64,000 nt of DNA from Marinomonas atlantica (GCF_001639725.1 NZ_LTAW01000001.1:496001-560000), one strand, 5' to 3'; positions 19,184 to 28,184 are shown, numbered from the stretch's first letter. Numbers and translations are program-made. Notes: a model not told the origin generated them from the letters alone.

Positions 19184-19864
19184 ATGATAGTTTACATTCT
19201 GTTACTTCTGGTGTTAATCGCCATTTTTTTTGGTCCGCAGCTATGGGTCAAAAAAGTACTGAAACAACATCAGGCGCCCCGTCCAGATCTCCCCGGTACA
19301 GGTGGTGAATTGGCACGACACTTATTAAAACGTTATGAATTACAGAGTGTTAAGGTCGAAGCGGCCGAAGAAGGTAAAGACCATTACGATATCCAAGCGA
19401 AAGTCGTACGCCTTAGTCCTTATGTGTTAAACGAACGTTCACTGACAGCTGTGGCAGTGGCAGCGCACGAAGTCGGTCATGCCATTGCCCATCATCGCCA
19501 AGAAACCGTTGCCCGCTTACGTACTCGTTATTTGCCTTATGCCATGATGATCCAGCGTTTGGCCGTGATTATGTTGTTTGCATGGCCGATTGTCAGCGCC
19601 GCGTTACGTTTACCATACACACCTATGCTGCACGGTGTAGTGATCGTGACGTTGGGGCTCGTAACGGTTTTTGTGCAGTTAGCGATTTTGCCAGAGGAAT
19701 GGGATGCCAGTTTTAACAAAGCTTTACCGATGCTGACCAAAGGCCGCTACTTGCCAAGCCAAGACATTCCTAAAGTACGTCGTATCTTGACGGCCTGCGC
19801 CATGACATATGTAGCTTCAGCGTTGATGAATATTTTATTGTTCTGGCGTTTACCAAGACGCTGA
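19184..19864 (+). CDS. YugP-like membrane zinc metallopeptidase
   Basis: A 226-residue membrane protein of the Zn_peptidase_2 family. An N-terminal helix is followed by the zinc-protease motif HEVGH at residues 95-99, then two to three membrane helices. The glutamate of LPEEWDASFNKA may be the third zinc ligand region. AGAGG at 19168-19172 supports ATG 19184; the longer ORF start at 19109 has no site. Substrates of the family are not known. Confidence 0.82.
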   Translation: MIVYILLLLVLIAIFFGPQLWVKKVLKQHQAPRPDLPGTGGELARHLLKRYELQSVKVEAAEEGKDHYDIQAKVVRLSPYVLNERSLTAVAVAAHEVGHAIAHHRQETVARLRTRYLPYAMMIQRLAVIMLFAWPIVSAALRLPYTPMLHGVVIVTLGLVTVFVQLAILPEEWDASFNKALPMLTKGRYLPSQDIPKVRRILTACAMTYVASALMNILLFWRLPRR

Positions 19865-19907
19865 ATTATAGGGGGTAGATGCTCCTGTTTAATTTCCCTA
19901 TATTTGT

Positions 19908-20357
19908 CTATATGGGCAATATGATTTCCATGGGCTGGTAAACCAGCCCTGCTATTTCGCTTATGTCACCGCACTCGACAAAACCGTATTTTTGGTACGC
20001 GGCGATGGAGGAGAGCGAAGCACTGACCGTCACTTTTTGACTGCGGGCCAGTAATAACAAAGCGTTGAGTAACTGGGTGCCAAGGCCACGTCTTTGATGA
20101 TCAGGCCTGACAAACAGCATAGACACGTGATGACCTTCGCGTAACTCGGCGATACCAACTATTTCATCTTTAATCAACGCTACTAGCATATTGGTATCTT
20201 TGCTCATCCGCTCGAAGAAAGCGTCAGACGCTGCTACCTTGGTAAACGTCGCGATGCCTTCCTCTGACAGGGACTTAGCAACCGGCGTCGTAAACGCTTC
20301 CATACAGACCGCACTGACGGCTTCTAAATCCTCTATCTGTAATGTCCTTATCTGCAT
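19908..20357 (-). CDS. GNAT family N-acetyltransferase
   Basis: A 149-residue GCN5-related acetyltransferase. The acetyl-CoA pyrophosphate-binding motif is RPDHQRRGLGTQLL (about residues 85-98), and the C-terminal YQKYGFVECG matches the usual motif B region. The acceptor is unknown. AGGAGC lies upstream of ATG 20357. A leader of about 200 nt rich in small hairpins separates it from the betBA terminator. Confidence 0.85.
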   Translation of the reverse strand: MQIRTLQIEDLEAVSAVCMEAFTTPVAKSLSEEGIATFTKVAASDAFFERMSKDTNMLVALIKDEIVGIAELREGHHVSMLFVRPDHQRRGLGTQLLNALLLLARSQKVTVSASLSSIAAYQKYGFVECGDISEIAGLVYQPMEIILPI

Positions 20358-20571
20358 CAGTAGCTCCTTTTGAAGTGATTTCTAATCATTACAGCTTTCT
20401 AAGCAGACGCCAAAACATTTTGCAGCGAGCTTTAGCGTCTAGAGAAAAATGGAGGGTGTTTTCCATGCTTATGTCGTCCGGAGACCGGCCCCCTACAAAG
20501 TTGACTAGGAAATATCCCCAATGGGATTTGGGTCTAACTATGTTAAACCGATGGAAATGTTGGCGAAAAAA
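20358..20571 (-). other. Non-coding leader with hairpins upstream of the GNAT gene
   Basis: No ORF with a ribosome-binding site is visible. On the minus strand, the stretch before the acetyltransferase start contains a 6-bp stem AGACGC/GCGTCT (20405-20410 with 20435-20440) and a GC-rich patch near 20477-20505. It does not match any riboswitch class that I can recognise by eye. Confidence 0.3.
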
Positions 20572-20589
20572 AGGCCTCCAAGGAGGCCT
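20565..20589 (-). terminator. Rho-independent terminator of betBA
   Basis: AGGCCTCC (20572-20579) and GGAGGCCT (20582-20589) form a perfect 8-bp stem. On the minus strand it is followed by a T-run (A-run ending at 20571). It lies 28-45 bases after the betA stop. Confidence 0.8.
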
Positions 20590-20616
20590 AAAAAGGAGTA
20601 ACACTGGACTCAACGA

Positions 20617-22281
20617 CTAGCGTTGTTGAGTTTGGTACTCAGGGTGGATCCATACTGGTACGTTGGCCGATGGCAGTAGAGATTTGCCTAAGATCATGTC
20701 GGCTGCTCGCTCTGCGACCATAATAGTCGGTGCATTAAGGTTGCCGTTTGGGATGGTTGGAAAGATTGACGAGTCGACCACGCGTAAGGACTCGATACCG
20801 CGAACACGACACTCGTCATCCAGCACGGCCATGGCGTCGTCATCCGCACCCATTTTACAAGTACAAGATGGGTGATATGCACTCTCCACGTTGTCTTTTA
20901 CCCAACGATCAATCTGTTCATCGGTTTGAACATGGGCACCTGGTTGAATTTCTTCACCACGATATCGATCCAATGCCGGTTGATGCAGTAGCTCACGCGT
21001 CAAGCGAATCGTGTCGCGCCAGTCCTGTTTATCCTGTTCGGTACTGATGTAATTAAACTGAATGCGAGGGTTTGCTTCAGGGTCCTTACTTTCAATCCAA
21101 ATTTTACCGCGACTTTCCGGTTTGTTAGGCCCTACGTGTACTTGGAACCCATGGCCATCCACCGCCGCTTGCCCATCGTAGCGCATTGCCGCAGGTAGGA
21201 AATGGTACTGAACATTTGGCCACTTCAACCCTGCACGAGAGCGGATAAAACCGCATGACTCAAAATGGTTTGTTGCGCCAAGACCATCTTTAAATAGAAT
21301 CCAGCGTGTGCCGATTAAGCCTTTACTGATTAAGCCGAGTTTGCTGTTCAGTGACACTGGCTCTTTACACCAGTATTGGAAGTAGACTTCCAAGTGATCC
21401 TGAAGGTTTTCGCCTACACCCGGTAGGTTATGAATAACCGGAACATGAGCGTTGTCTAGAACAGCTTTCGGGCCAATGCCTGAGCGTTGTAAAATGGTCG
21501 GTGAACCAACAGAGCCAGCACTAAGAATGACTTCTTTGCTGGCTTTGCTATGAACGGTGTTGCCGTTATAACGGTACTCTAAGCCAACAGCACGTTTACC
21601 TTCGAATGTGACCCGCTTAGTCAATACGCCAGTAAGTAGCGTTAAATTCGGGCGCTTCATAGCACGACGAAGATAGGCATTTGAAGTCGATGCACGTACA
21701 CCATCTTTAACGGTCATGTGCATGGGGCCGAAGCCTTCTTGACGGTAACCATTGTAATCGTCAGTGGTGCCGTATCCCGCTTCTGCTCCCGCATCAATAA
21801 AGGCTTGGTACAGTGGGTTCATGGACATGTCGTTACCGTTGTTGGTCGACAATGGGCCATTACCTCCGCGGTATGTATCAGCACCCCCTTTCCATGTTTC
21901 AGCACGCTTGAAATACGGTAGAACGGTTTGATAATTCCAGCCTTTAGCGCCGTGTTCTTCCCACTGATCGAAATCGCAAGCGTGGCCACGTACGTAAACC
22001 ATGCCGTTGATTGACGATGAGCCACCTAACACTTTACCGCGAGGGCAATGCATTTCACGGCCGTCTAAAGCCGTTTCTTTATCAGTGTGGAACTGCCAAG
22101 CGTATTTGTCCGTATTCATAGGGTAAGACAAAGCCGTTGGCATCTGAATAAAGATGCTTTTATCTGAGCCGCCCATTTCGACGAGCAACACTTTATGTTC
22201 ACCGCTTTCTGTCAAACGATCTGCTAAGACACAACCAGCAGAGCCAGCGCCAACGATGATGTAATCGTATAAATCGTTCAT
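20617..22281 (-). CDS. betA: Choline dehydrogenase
   Basis: A 554-residue GMC-family flavoprotein that oxidises choline to betaine aldehyde (and onward) for osmoprotectant synthesis. The N-terminal FAD motif is [16 protein letters not shown], with the GMC signature [15 protein letters not shown] near residue 90. The catalytic His region [10 protein letters not shown] lies near the C-terminus. ATG 22281 is chosen because GGGAG sits just upstream; the GTG 4 codons earlier overlaps that site. It follows betB by 15 nt on the minus strand and ends at a strong terminator. Confidence 0.93.
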   Translation of the reverse strand: MNDLYDYIIVGAGSAGCVLADRLTESGEHKVLLVEMGGSDKSIFIQMPTALSYPMNTDKYAWQFHTDKETALDGREMHCPRGKVLGGSSSINGMVYVRGHACDFDQWEEHGAKGWNYQTVLPYFKRAETWKGGADTYRGGNGPLSTNNGNDMSMNPLYQAFIDAGAEAGYGTTDDYNGYRQEGFGPMHMTVKDGVRASTSNAYLRRAMKRPNLTLLTGVLTKRVTFEGKRAVGLEYRYNGNTVHSKASKEVILSAGSVGSPTILQRSGIGPKAVLDNAHVPVIHNLPGVGENLQDHLEVYFQYWCKEPVSLNSKLGLISKGLIGTRWILFKDGLGATNHFESCGFIRSRAGLKWPNVQYHFLPAAMRYDGQAAVDGHGFQVHVGPNKPESRGKIWIESKDPEANPRIQFNYISTEQDKQDWRDTIRLTRELLHQPALDRYRGEEIQPGAHVQTDEQIDRWVKDNVESAYHPSCTCKMGADDDAMAVLDDECRVRGIESLRVVDSSIFPTIPNGNLNAPTIMVAERAADMILGKSLLPSANVPVWIHPEYQTQQR

Positions 22282-22296
22282 GTCATCTCCCACTCG

Positions 22297-23754
22297 TTAG
22301 TAAGGGCTTGGAATATCCGTCATTGAAACCAGCACGCTCTTGACTTGAGTGTAAGCATGCAGTGTCGCTAGACCGTTTTCACGACCGATACCAGACTCTT
22401 TGTAACCACCGACAGGCATTTCAGCCGGTGAAGCGCCCCATGTGTTGATCCAGCAAATACCTGCTTCAAGCTGTTTGATTACACGGTGTGCACGGCTGAT
22501 GTCTTTGGTAAAGACGCCTGCGGCTAAACCGTATTTCGTGTTGTTGGCGCGTTGAATGACTTCGTCTTCGTCTTTAAAGCTCAATACAGACATAACTGGG
22601 CCGAAAATTTCGTCACGTACTTGTGGCATGTCGTCAGTACATCCGGTAAAGACGGTTGGTTTTACAAAAGCACCGTTTTCACAGCCATTCTCAGTGTAGC
22701 GTTCACCGCCGCACAAAAGGGTCGCGCCAGCTTCTTTTGCAGCGGCCACATAGCCCAATACTTTTTCCATGTGGTCTTTGTGAATCAATGAACCTACTTG
22801 TGTGTCCATATCCATTGGATCGCCAATAATCATGGCTTCTGTGCGTTGTTTTAGCTCAGCGTTAAAGGCTTCTAACATGTCTTCATGGACAAATACTCGA
22901 GTACCATTGGTGCAGACTTCGCCTTGGGTATAGAAGTTCGCCAACATAGCGCCTGAGACAGCTTGATCAACCGGCATATCAGGGAAAACGATCAGAGGTG
23001 ATTTGCCGCCCAACTCCATTGTGACTTCTTTAAGCGAAGAGGCTGCAGCAGCCATGACTTTTTTACCGGTTCCGACTTCACCCGTGAAAGACACTTTGTC
23101 GATCTCAGGATGGTTGGTAATCAGTTGACCTGTGCGTGCATCGCCTTGGACCACATTGAACACACCGTCAGGAAGACCTGCTTGAGTGAACACTTCTGCC
23201 AGTTTATAAGCGGTCAGTGGTGTTTCTTCTGACGGTTTGAAAATCATCGCATTACCGGCTGCTAATGCAGGGCCGGACTTCCAGCAGGCAATTTGAATCG
23301 GATAGTTCCAAGCGCCGATACCGGCACAGATACCGAGCGGCTCACGACGTGTATAGTAGAAGCTGTCTGCATCTAGGTCTTGGAAGTCACCTTGAATTTT
23401 ATCGGCTAGGCCTGCGTAATATTCGATCACGTCGGCACCCGTTTGAATATCAACCACAAGCGCTTCTTGCAGTGGCTTACCTGTGTCTAATACTTCTAAT
23501 TTGGCGATGTCGTCGTTTTGTTCACGTAACAAATCTGCTGCACGTTTCAAGATACGACCACGTTCAATACCACTCATCGCAGACCAAACACGTTGCCCTT
23601 CTTTAGCAGAATCAATGGCAGCCTGCAGCTCTTTTTCCCCCGCAAGATCAACCGTAGCTAGCAACTCACCCGTTGCTGGGTTGTAAGTGTCAAACGTTTC
23701 TCCGGTGGTTGAAGTTACGTAGCGGCCATGAATGTATTGTTGCTTATGTGCCAT
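22297..23754 (-). CDS. betB: Betaine aldehyde dehydrogenase
   Basis: A 485-residue NAD(P)-dependent aldehyde dehydrogenase converting betaine aldehyde to glycine betaine. Visible family motifs are [28 protein letters not shown] (cofactor loop), ELGGKSP (general-base Glu) and [12 protein letters not shown] (catalytic Cys). GAGGTG precedes the ATG at 23754. It is first in the operon, with betA downstream. No betI repressor or betT transporter is adjacent, unlike the common betIBA order, although an operator-like palindrome is present upstream. Confidence 0.93.
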   Translation of the reverse strand: MAHKQQYIHGRYVTSTTGETFDTYNPATGELLATVDLAGEKELQAAIDSAKEGQRVWSAMSGIERGRILKRAADLLREQNDDIAKLEVLDTGKPLQEALVVDIQTGADVIEYYAGLADKIQGDFQDLDADSFYYTRREPLGICAGIGAWNYPIQIACWKSGPALAAGNAMIFKPSEETPLTAYKLAEVFTQAGLPDGVFNVVQGDARTGQLITNHPEIDKVSFTGEVGTGKKVMAAAASSLKEVTMELGGKSPLIVFPDMPVDQAVSGAMLANFYTQGEVCTNGTRVFVHEDMLEAFNAELKQRTEAMIIGDPMDMDTQVGSLIHKDHMEKVLGYVAAAKEAGATLLCGGERYTENGCENGAFVKPTVFTGCTDDMPQVRDEIFGPVMSVLSFKDEDEVIQRANNTKYGLAAGVFTKDISRAHRVIKQLEAGICWINTWGASPAEMPVGGYKESGIGRENGLATLHAYTQVKSVLVSMTDIPSPY

Positions 23755-23834
23755 GTTTCACCTCTCAAAGTCTGAAAATCAGATCCATAAATGGATGTAA
23801 ATGGGTTGCTCGGTGTTGCATAGCGCATGGCTAC

Positions 23835-23862
23835 TTTTTATTAAACGAGCATTTAATAAAAA
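23835..23862. promoter_or_regulatory. Operator-like palindrome upstream of betB
   Basis: A perfect 11-bp inverted repeat: TTTTTATTAAA (23835-23845), spacer CGAGCA, then its exact complement (23852-23862). It lies about 80 bases upstream of betB in a promoter position. Its form suits a TetR-type dimer such as BetI, but no regulator gene is adjacent. Confidence 0.45.
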
Positions 23863-23955
23863 CATTGTACATAATTTGAGTGATTTTGAAATCCATATAA
23901 GGAAAAAAAGTACGGGAATAGACGAGAGGGAAGATTCTTATGAGGTTAAGACCAT

Positions 23956-23984
23956 AAAAAAGCCCCTGTTATATAAACAGAGGC
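23956..23984 (-). terminator. Rho-independent terminator of the CBM48 gene
   Basis: On the minus strand, GCCTCTGTT pairs with AACAGGGGC (9 bp, one G-U wobble, 5-nt loop; 23962-23984), followed by six T residues (23956-23961 on the plus strand read AAAAAA). It lies 25 nt past the stop at 24009. Confidence 0.75.
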
Positions 23985-24008
23985 CCTTAGGAACTGTTGC
24001 AAGCGCGA

Positions 24009-24314
24009 TTATATGTCTAGTACACAATTATGATCTGGACTAACAGGGCTTTGCGCATAGGCATCCGCATTGTCATCGTTTAGCCATGTGGTGCCATCTA
24101 TCAAATAGCGGAATTGATATTGCTTGTCTTTTTCAAGATTTACGGTGGAGGCAAACACACCTGATTTCTGTTTACGCATCGGCGTCGCTAATTCATCCCA
24201 ACCATTAAAGTCACCGACAAGGTAGACTTTTTTGGCGCCGTGCAATTGTTCGACGGGCAGGGCAAACTTCACTTTGCATTGAGGTTTGGTTTTTAAGTAG
24301 GTTTTTTCGATCAT
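24009..24314 (-). CDS. Stand-alone CBM48/AMPK-like glycogen-binding domain protein
   Basis: A 101-residue protein that is almost entirely one CBM48 (isoamylase N-terminal/AMPK-beta) domain. It shows the family signature VYLVGDFNGWDELATPM, then YQFRYLIDGTTWLNDDNAD. No catalytic domain is attached. Such isolated domains bind alpha-glucans or act as adaptors; the role here is unknown. The start is ATG 24314, with CTCCTT (AAGGAG on the minus strand) at 24321-24326; the longer frame to 24380 has no site. Confidence 0.8.
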   Translation of the reverse strand: MIEKTYLKTKPQCKVKFALPVEQLHGAKKVYLVGDFNGWDELATPMRKQKSGVFASTVNLEKDKQYQFRYLIDGTTWLNDDNADAYAQSPVSPDHNCVLDI

Positions 24315-24563
24315 CTTCAGCTCCTTGAGTCCGCGACAGTGTAATCGTGACTTATGCACATTCAGCCTGTTTCCAAGCAAGTCTTACGCCAATGGGGACA
24401 AATATAGTCGTTATCCCCAGCTTAACTCGTTTTTTGCGCTCCTATAACTGATTGTACATAACTTGAACGCTAAAAATGAGGGCATATTGTTTAAACTGTG
24501 CACATTTTTTTGGCCTTGGCGACTAACCTTTAATGAGTAAAGCAATAATATGAGGAGGTTTTT

Positions 24564-24686
24564 ATGGAATTCGCTCACATTGTTTTATTAGTACTCGCCG
24601 CTGCCTTAGTAATTAAACTCGGTTACTTGTGGCACATAAAGCATCGACGCCAAAGCCATCGACACTCACATCATCATGACTCTTGA
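24564..24686 (+). CDS. Small His-rich single-pass membrane protein (unrecognised)
   Basis: A 40-residue ORF. A strong GAGGAGG site (24552-24558) lies 5 nt before ATG 24564. The translation begins MEFAHIVLLVLAAALVIKLG, a single hydrophobic helix (about residues 5-22), followed by a basic tail very rich in histidine (HIKHRRQSHRHSHHHDS). The tail could bind metal ions or anionic lipid; neither is shown. Its last 13 bases overlap the 3' end of the convergent acyltransferase gene. I do not recognise a family. Confidence 0.65.
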   Translation: MEFAHIVLLVLAAALVIKLGYLWHIKHRRQSHRHSHHHDS

Positions 24687-26407
24687 ACAATGTTGTTGGC
24701 TTGCAAATAACGTTTACGCTTAGTGTCTTTGATTTTTTCTAGGTCAACTAATACTAGACCATCAACACAGTAGCCAAAGCTGGCATCTACGCCAAAATCT
24801 AGGAACCGAACGCCGTTGTCCTCGCACAGTTCGCTGTATTGTTTGAACAGTGTTGGGACGGCAGCGCCAAGATTTCCCAATTGTTCTTTTAAGCTACGGA
24901 AGTCTTCTTCGTAGCTTTCACCGCTGAAGAAACTTTCTACTAACTGTTTGTGCTCGGTGGGGATACTGTATCGATTATAAGATGTTGCTAGGTGTTCCTT
25001 GTCGGCAAAGTAAGTACGGTAAAAGTGAACGATCATGTCTTTGGCAAGTGGTGGAAAGTTACCACTCAAACTCACTGGACCAAACATGTAACGTACTTCT
25101 GGGTGTTTAATGAGATATGCACCAATGCCATACCATAGGTAGTCGAGGCTACGTTTGCCCCAGTATTTGGGCTGCACAAAGCTGCGACCTAGCTCTATAC
25201 CTTGTTCAAAATAAGGCTCCATATCACAGCTGTAGCTAAATAGAGTGCTGCTATAGATGCTATGATCAGCACCTGATTTGAGGTATCGGTAAACCTCCCC
25301 AATACGATAAGCACCAACAATTTCCAATGCTTCTTCGTCCCATAGTATCAGGTGGCGATAGTATTGATCGTATTTATCTAAATCTTTTTGTTCGCCAGTA
25401 CCTTCGCCTACTTTACGAAATGAGATTTCGCGCAATCGACCAATTTCCTGCATCAAGCTGGATTCGTGCTCATACTCGGCTAAATATATTTGTTTATTGT
25501 CTTTGGTCGACCCCAAGTGTTCGGCACGTTTTAGTTCCAGTTTTAGCTGTTGGCGATTTTGTGGATGTGAGATGGTTTTCTCTGTCTTCAGCAGAGGCTT
25601 ACGGCCTTTGGCAATGCGATACAGGTGCCGCTTCACGAGTTTATTTTTTTCTTTAGTGCTAAGTGGAAGTTTCGCGAGCTCCTGAATCGGAATCGGTTCA
25701 CCTACTTGAATAGGGATGCGACGGTTGCGCTGGCGAAACATTTCGTTTGCGAGTTGCATCGTAGATAACGGACGATATACCCATGAACTGGTGTAAAACA
25801 TCATGGAGTTACGGCCGCCGATGTGGACTGGCAGAATTGGGCTATTGGTCTTCTCCGCGATCTTAAGATAGCTAGAGTTCCATTTCATATCTTTAACGCC
25901 ACTTGGTGATAAACGTGAGACCTCTCCAGCAGGAAAAATAATCACGCATTCTTCTCGTTGAAGGCAATCCATAATGGCTTTTAGTTGTTTGCGGCCGGTT
26001 TTTCCACCCATATTATCAACCGGTAAAACTAATCCTTTTAAAGCGTCAAAGCCAAGCAGTAGGTCGTTTGCAATGATTTTAACATCACTGCGGATTTCAC
26101 CGATTAAACGTAAGATAGCCAAACCGTCTAAGGCGCCAAGAGGATGGTTCGCGACAATTAAAGAGCGTCCTATGGCAGGTATGTTACGACGGTCTACTTG
26201 GCTGGCTTGATAGCCAAAGTTAAAGTGATCCAAGACGCGGTCAATGAATTCAAAGCCTACGCAGTTACCGTTCTGCTCAAGGAATTGGTTGACTTCATTC
26301 TCGTGAAAAAGACGTTTTAAAAAGCTTAATGTAGGCTTTGTGATAAGAGGGCTCTTATCTAAAAAACCGGGTGCTTTGTTAGAAATGATTTGTTCGACTT
26401 GTAACAC
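24674..26407 (-). CDS. olsF: Bifunctional OlsF-like acyltransferase (aminolipid synthesis)
   Basis: A 577-residue fusion. The N-terminal ~280 residues form a PlsC-type glycerophosphate/lysolipid acyltransferase domain with ANHPLGALDG (H88, D94) and FPAGEVSRLSPSG. The C-terminal ~280 residues resemble the OlsB/hemolysin-like GNAT N-acyltransferase (LREISFRKVGEGTG, ELGRSFVQPKYWGKRSLDYLW). This layout matches OlsF of Serratia, which makes ornithine lipids from ornithine by N- then O-acylation. The exact amino-acid head group (ornithine, lysine or other) cannot be read from sequence. It is monocistronic. Confidence 0.78.
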   Translation of the reverse strand: MLQVEQIISNKAPGFLDKSPLITKPTLSFLKRLFHENEVNQFLEQNGNCVGFEFIDRVLDHFNFGYQASQVDRRNIPAIGRSLIVANHPLGALDGLAILRLIGEIRSDVKIIANDLLLGFDALKGLVLPVDNMGGKTGRKQLKAIMDCLQREECVIIFPAGEVSRLSPSGVKDMKWNSSYLKIAEKTNSPILPVHIGGRNSMMFYTSSWVYRPLSTMQLANEMFRQRNRRIPIQVGEPIPIQELAKLPLSTKEKNKLVKRHLYRIAKGRKPLLKTEKTISHPQNRQQLKLELKRAEHLGSTKDNKQIYLAEYEHESSLMQEIGRLREISFRKVGEGTGEQKDLDKYDQYYRHLILWDEEALEIVGAYRIGEVYRYLKSGADHSIYSSTLFSYSCDMEPYFEQGIELGRSFVQPKYWGKRSLDYLWYGIGAYLIKHPEVRYMFGPVSLSGNFPPLAKDMIVHFYRTYFADKEHLATSYNRYSIPTEHKQLVESFFSGESYEEDFRSLKEQLGNLGAAVPTLFKQYSELCEDNGVRFLDFGVDASFGYCVDGLVLVDLEKIKDTKRKRYLQANNIVQES

Positions 26408-26517
26408 GATATAGCTCCGCTAACCTTTTGATATCTCTTAGTCAGGCTAGGGAGTGATGGTGACAGCGGGGTGACGATTTTGTGTCTGGTTGATGACAAA
26501 GTGATCAATCAAACAGC

Positions 26518-26543
26518 AAAAAGCCGATCAGGGACCGGCTTTT
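26518..26543 (-). terminator. Terminator of the SutA-like gene
   Basis: AAAAGCCG and CGGCTTTT arms (26518-26525 and 26536-26543) are separated by a 10-nt loop and have A/T runs on both sides. It lies just past the stop at 26552 on the minus strand, and could also stop plus-strand transcription. Confidence 0.6.
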
Positions 26544-26551
26544 AAGATGTG

Positions 26552-26734
26552 TTACGCTTTTGGCTTACTGTTGCCAAGCGTAATGTGGCGTGAGCCTTTG
26601 TAGTTTGCTTGACCACTTACGCCTTGGTCTATTTGTTCGATCTGACCACCACGAGCCAAAAACTCTTCCATTTGTTTTTCGATTGTTGCTGATGTTTCCA
26701 TTGGAACATCGGCTTGTTTCTTCTTCGCAGCCAT
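26552..26734 (-). CDS. Short SutA-like protein (RNA polymerase-associated regulator family, truncated form)
   Basis: A 60-residue protein. Its core MEEFLARGGQIEQIDQGV and its KGSRHI tail resemble the conserved core and C-terminus of Pseudomonas SutA (about 105 residues), which binds RNA polymerase and adjusts transcription during slow growth. The long acidic N-terminal tail of SutA is absent; here the N-terminus is short and lysine-rich. The homology is judged from memory of the SutA core. It is monocistronic, with its own terminator. Confidence 0.6.
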   Translation of the reverse strand: MAAKKKQADVPMETSATIEKQMEEFLARGGQIEQIDQGVSGQANYKGSRHITLGNSKPKA

Positions 26735-26817
26735 GGTGTATTCCTTTTTTAATTAGATTAAGTTGTAATCATATCAAATTTCGGCTACGAAGGCTTTAGT
26801 TTATTTTTTCGACGAAC

Positions 26818-27504
26818 TTAGGCTCCATTTAGCGCATTATTCGGATGGAAATGGCGCATTATTGGATTTAGCAAACGTGTCATCCAGCCGGTAAACTCGA
26901 TCGGTGAATCGAGTATAATCAAGCAGATACACTCTTCATCTTTGGTCACACGAGGTTGATGCTTGTGATTATGGTCGCGACTAATGAAGTCGCCTTCACG
27001 GTACAAACCATCCTCATCTGAGAACGCGCCTTTCAATACGATGGTCACTTCGTTGCCCGTATGAGTGTGGCTTGGCAGGCGTGCACCGGCTTTGATTCTA
27101 GACAAAGCAATCTGCGGTCCCCCTGCTTCATTACTGAGCGTTGCCAACTTGAAGGAGGGTGTTAGGTACATCCAATTAAGTGCATTGAACCCTTTTGGTA
27201 TCCAGCGTCGCAAGGAAGCTGGAATGTGAGAAAATACATCCCTTTCTTGGTGTTTGGCTTCAGTAACGTCGGCTTGGTTGATCGCCGCCATCACATTGCT
27301 TTTTAGCTGTGCCATATGATCTTGGCTGACCGTGTCAGTTTGGCTAGCAAACAACTCGGCACCAACCATGTTCAGGCGTTTAACTTGTTCACGGCATTTT
27401 GGACATTGGTCAAGGTGCACGGAAACTCCCAGTGCGTGTGCTAGGGAAAGTGAACCTGATGAATAATCGGTCAAAATGTCGATAGTTGGGTGGCAGCTAA
27501 GCAT
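26818..27504 (-). CDS. chrR: ChrR-type zinc anti-sigma factor
   Basis: A 228-residue anti-sigma factor. The N-terminal zinc-binding anti-sigma domain has H5, H30, C34 and C37 (HPTIDILTDY, HLDQCPKC), at the spacing of Rhodobacter ChrR (H6, H31, C35, C38). The C-terminal cupin domain carries H146, H148 and E152 plus a later His cluster (DHNHKHQP). In Rhodobacter, ChrR holds the ECF sigma factor inactive and releases it on singlet oxygen. It lies 6 nt after the sigma gene on the minus strand, so the two form an operon. Confidence 0.92.
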   Translation of the reverse strand: MLSCHPTIDILTDYSSGSLSLAHALGVSVHLDQCPKCREQVKRLNMVGAELFASQTDTVSQDHMAQLKSNVMAAINQADVTEAKHQERDVFSHIPASLRRWIPKGFNALNWMYLTPSFKLATLSNEAGGPQIALSRIKAGARLPSHTHTGNEVTIVLKGAFSDEDGLYREGDFISRDHNHKHQPRVTKDEECICLIILDSPIEFTGWMTRLLNPIMRHFHPNNALNGA

Positions 27505-27510
27505 AGACGA

Positions 27511-28092
27511 CTACCTCTTAATAATTACGGATAACTTGTTCAACGCAAGGCGAACACGAGACTTCACAGTACCTAACGGTAAACCGAGTTCTTCAGAGGC
27601 TTCAGAGTGACTTTTACCCTCTAAATATACCTTTGCAAGCACTTGTTGCTGATCATTAGGAAGCTGCTTCAGACTGTCACGAACACGTTCTTGGTCGCGC
27701 TGCTGTTGTGCTTCTCGAAATGGGTCCGCATTTTCATCGGCCATTTCACTCCAGAATTCTTCTGGATCAATATCGCTTTGATAGCGACCATTTTTACGCA
27801 TGTAATCAATACGTGCGTTACGGGCGATCGTAAATACCCAAGTATTTAACGACGCCGTCGCAGGGTTGTATAAATGCGCTTTATTCCATATGCGGATCAT
27901 TACTTCCTGTGCGATATCATCCGCCATTAAGTTCGCCCCCGGCTGCGCTGATAAGCAAAAAGCTCGGATGCGCGGGGCATAATGATCAAATAGCCTCTCT
28001 AATGCTCGCGTGTCGCGGGCGACGGCTACTTGTGTCATATCTTCTAAAAAAGCGTTTTTGCTGTCGCTAATCGTTTCTGAAACTGTGTTCAT
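27511..28092 (-). CDS. rpoE: ECF RNA polymerase sigma factor (RpoE/ChrR-partner type)
   Basis: A 193-residue sigma-70 family ECF factor. Region 2 includes ADDIAQEVMIRIWNKAH and ARNARIDYMRKN; region 4 includes LPNDQQQVLAKVYLEGKSH and GLPLGTVKSRVRLAL (the helix-turn-helix). I chose ATG 28092 because GGAG is 9 nt upstream; the longer start at 28149 would fall at the predicted transcription start. Its promoter (28154-28183) has the TGATCC/GTATAAC pattern, consistent with autoregulation. With ChrR downstream it should mediate the photo-oxidative stress response. Confidence 0.92.
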   Translation of the reverse strand: MNTVSETISDSKNAFLEDMTQVAVARDTRALERLFDHYAPRIRAFCLSAQPGANLMADDIAQEVMIRIWNKAHLYNPATASLNTWVFTIARNARIDYMRKNGRYQSDIDPEEFWSEMADENADPFREAQQQRDQERVRDSLKQLPNDQQQVLAKVYLEGKSHSEASEELGLPLGTVKSRVRLALNKLSVIIKR

Positions 28093-28153
28093 CCTAGGTC
28101 TCCAAACGTGCACGTGGGTCAGTCTGGGTGTGGCGAAAGACTCTCGCAAAGTT

Positions 28154-28183
28154 GTTATACGGTTAGATCTTTATTCTGGATCA
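28154..28183 (-). promoter_or_regulatory. ECF-sigma promoter of rpoE-chrR
   Basis: Minus strand: TGATCC (28183-28178), 17-base spacer, GTATAAC (28160-28154). TGATCC is the known -35 of the Rhodobacter sigma-E/ChrR regulon. It predicts a leader of about 55 nt before ATG 28092. Confidence 0.65.
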
Positions 28184-28184
28184 G

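Noticed and set aside
24381-24563. Possible further small gene between the CBM48 gene and the His-rich ORF
   Set aside because: The stretch holds AT-rich promoter-like sequence only; no ORF with a ribosome-binding site apart from the one at 24564.
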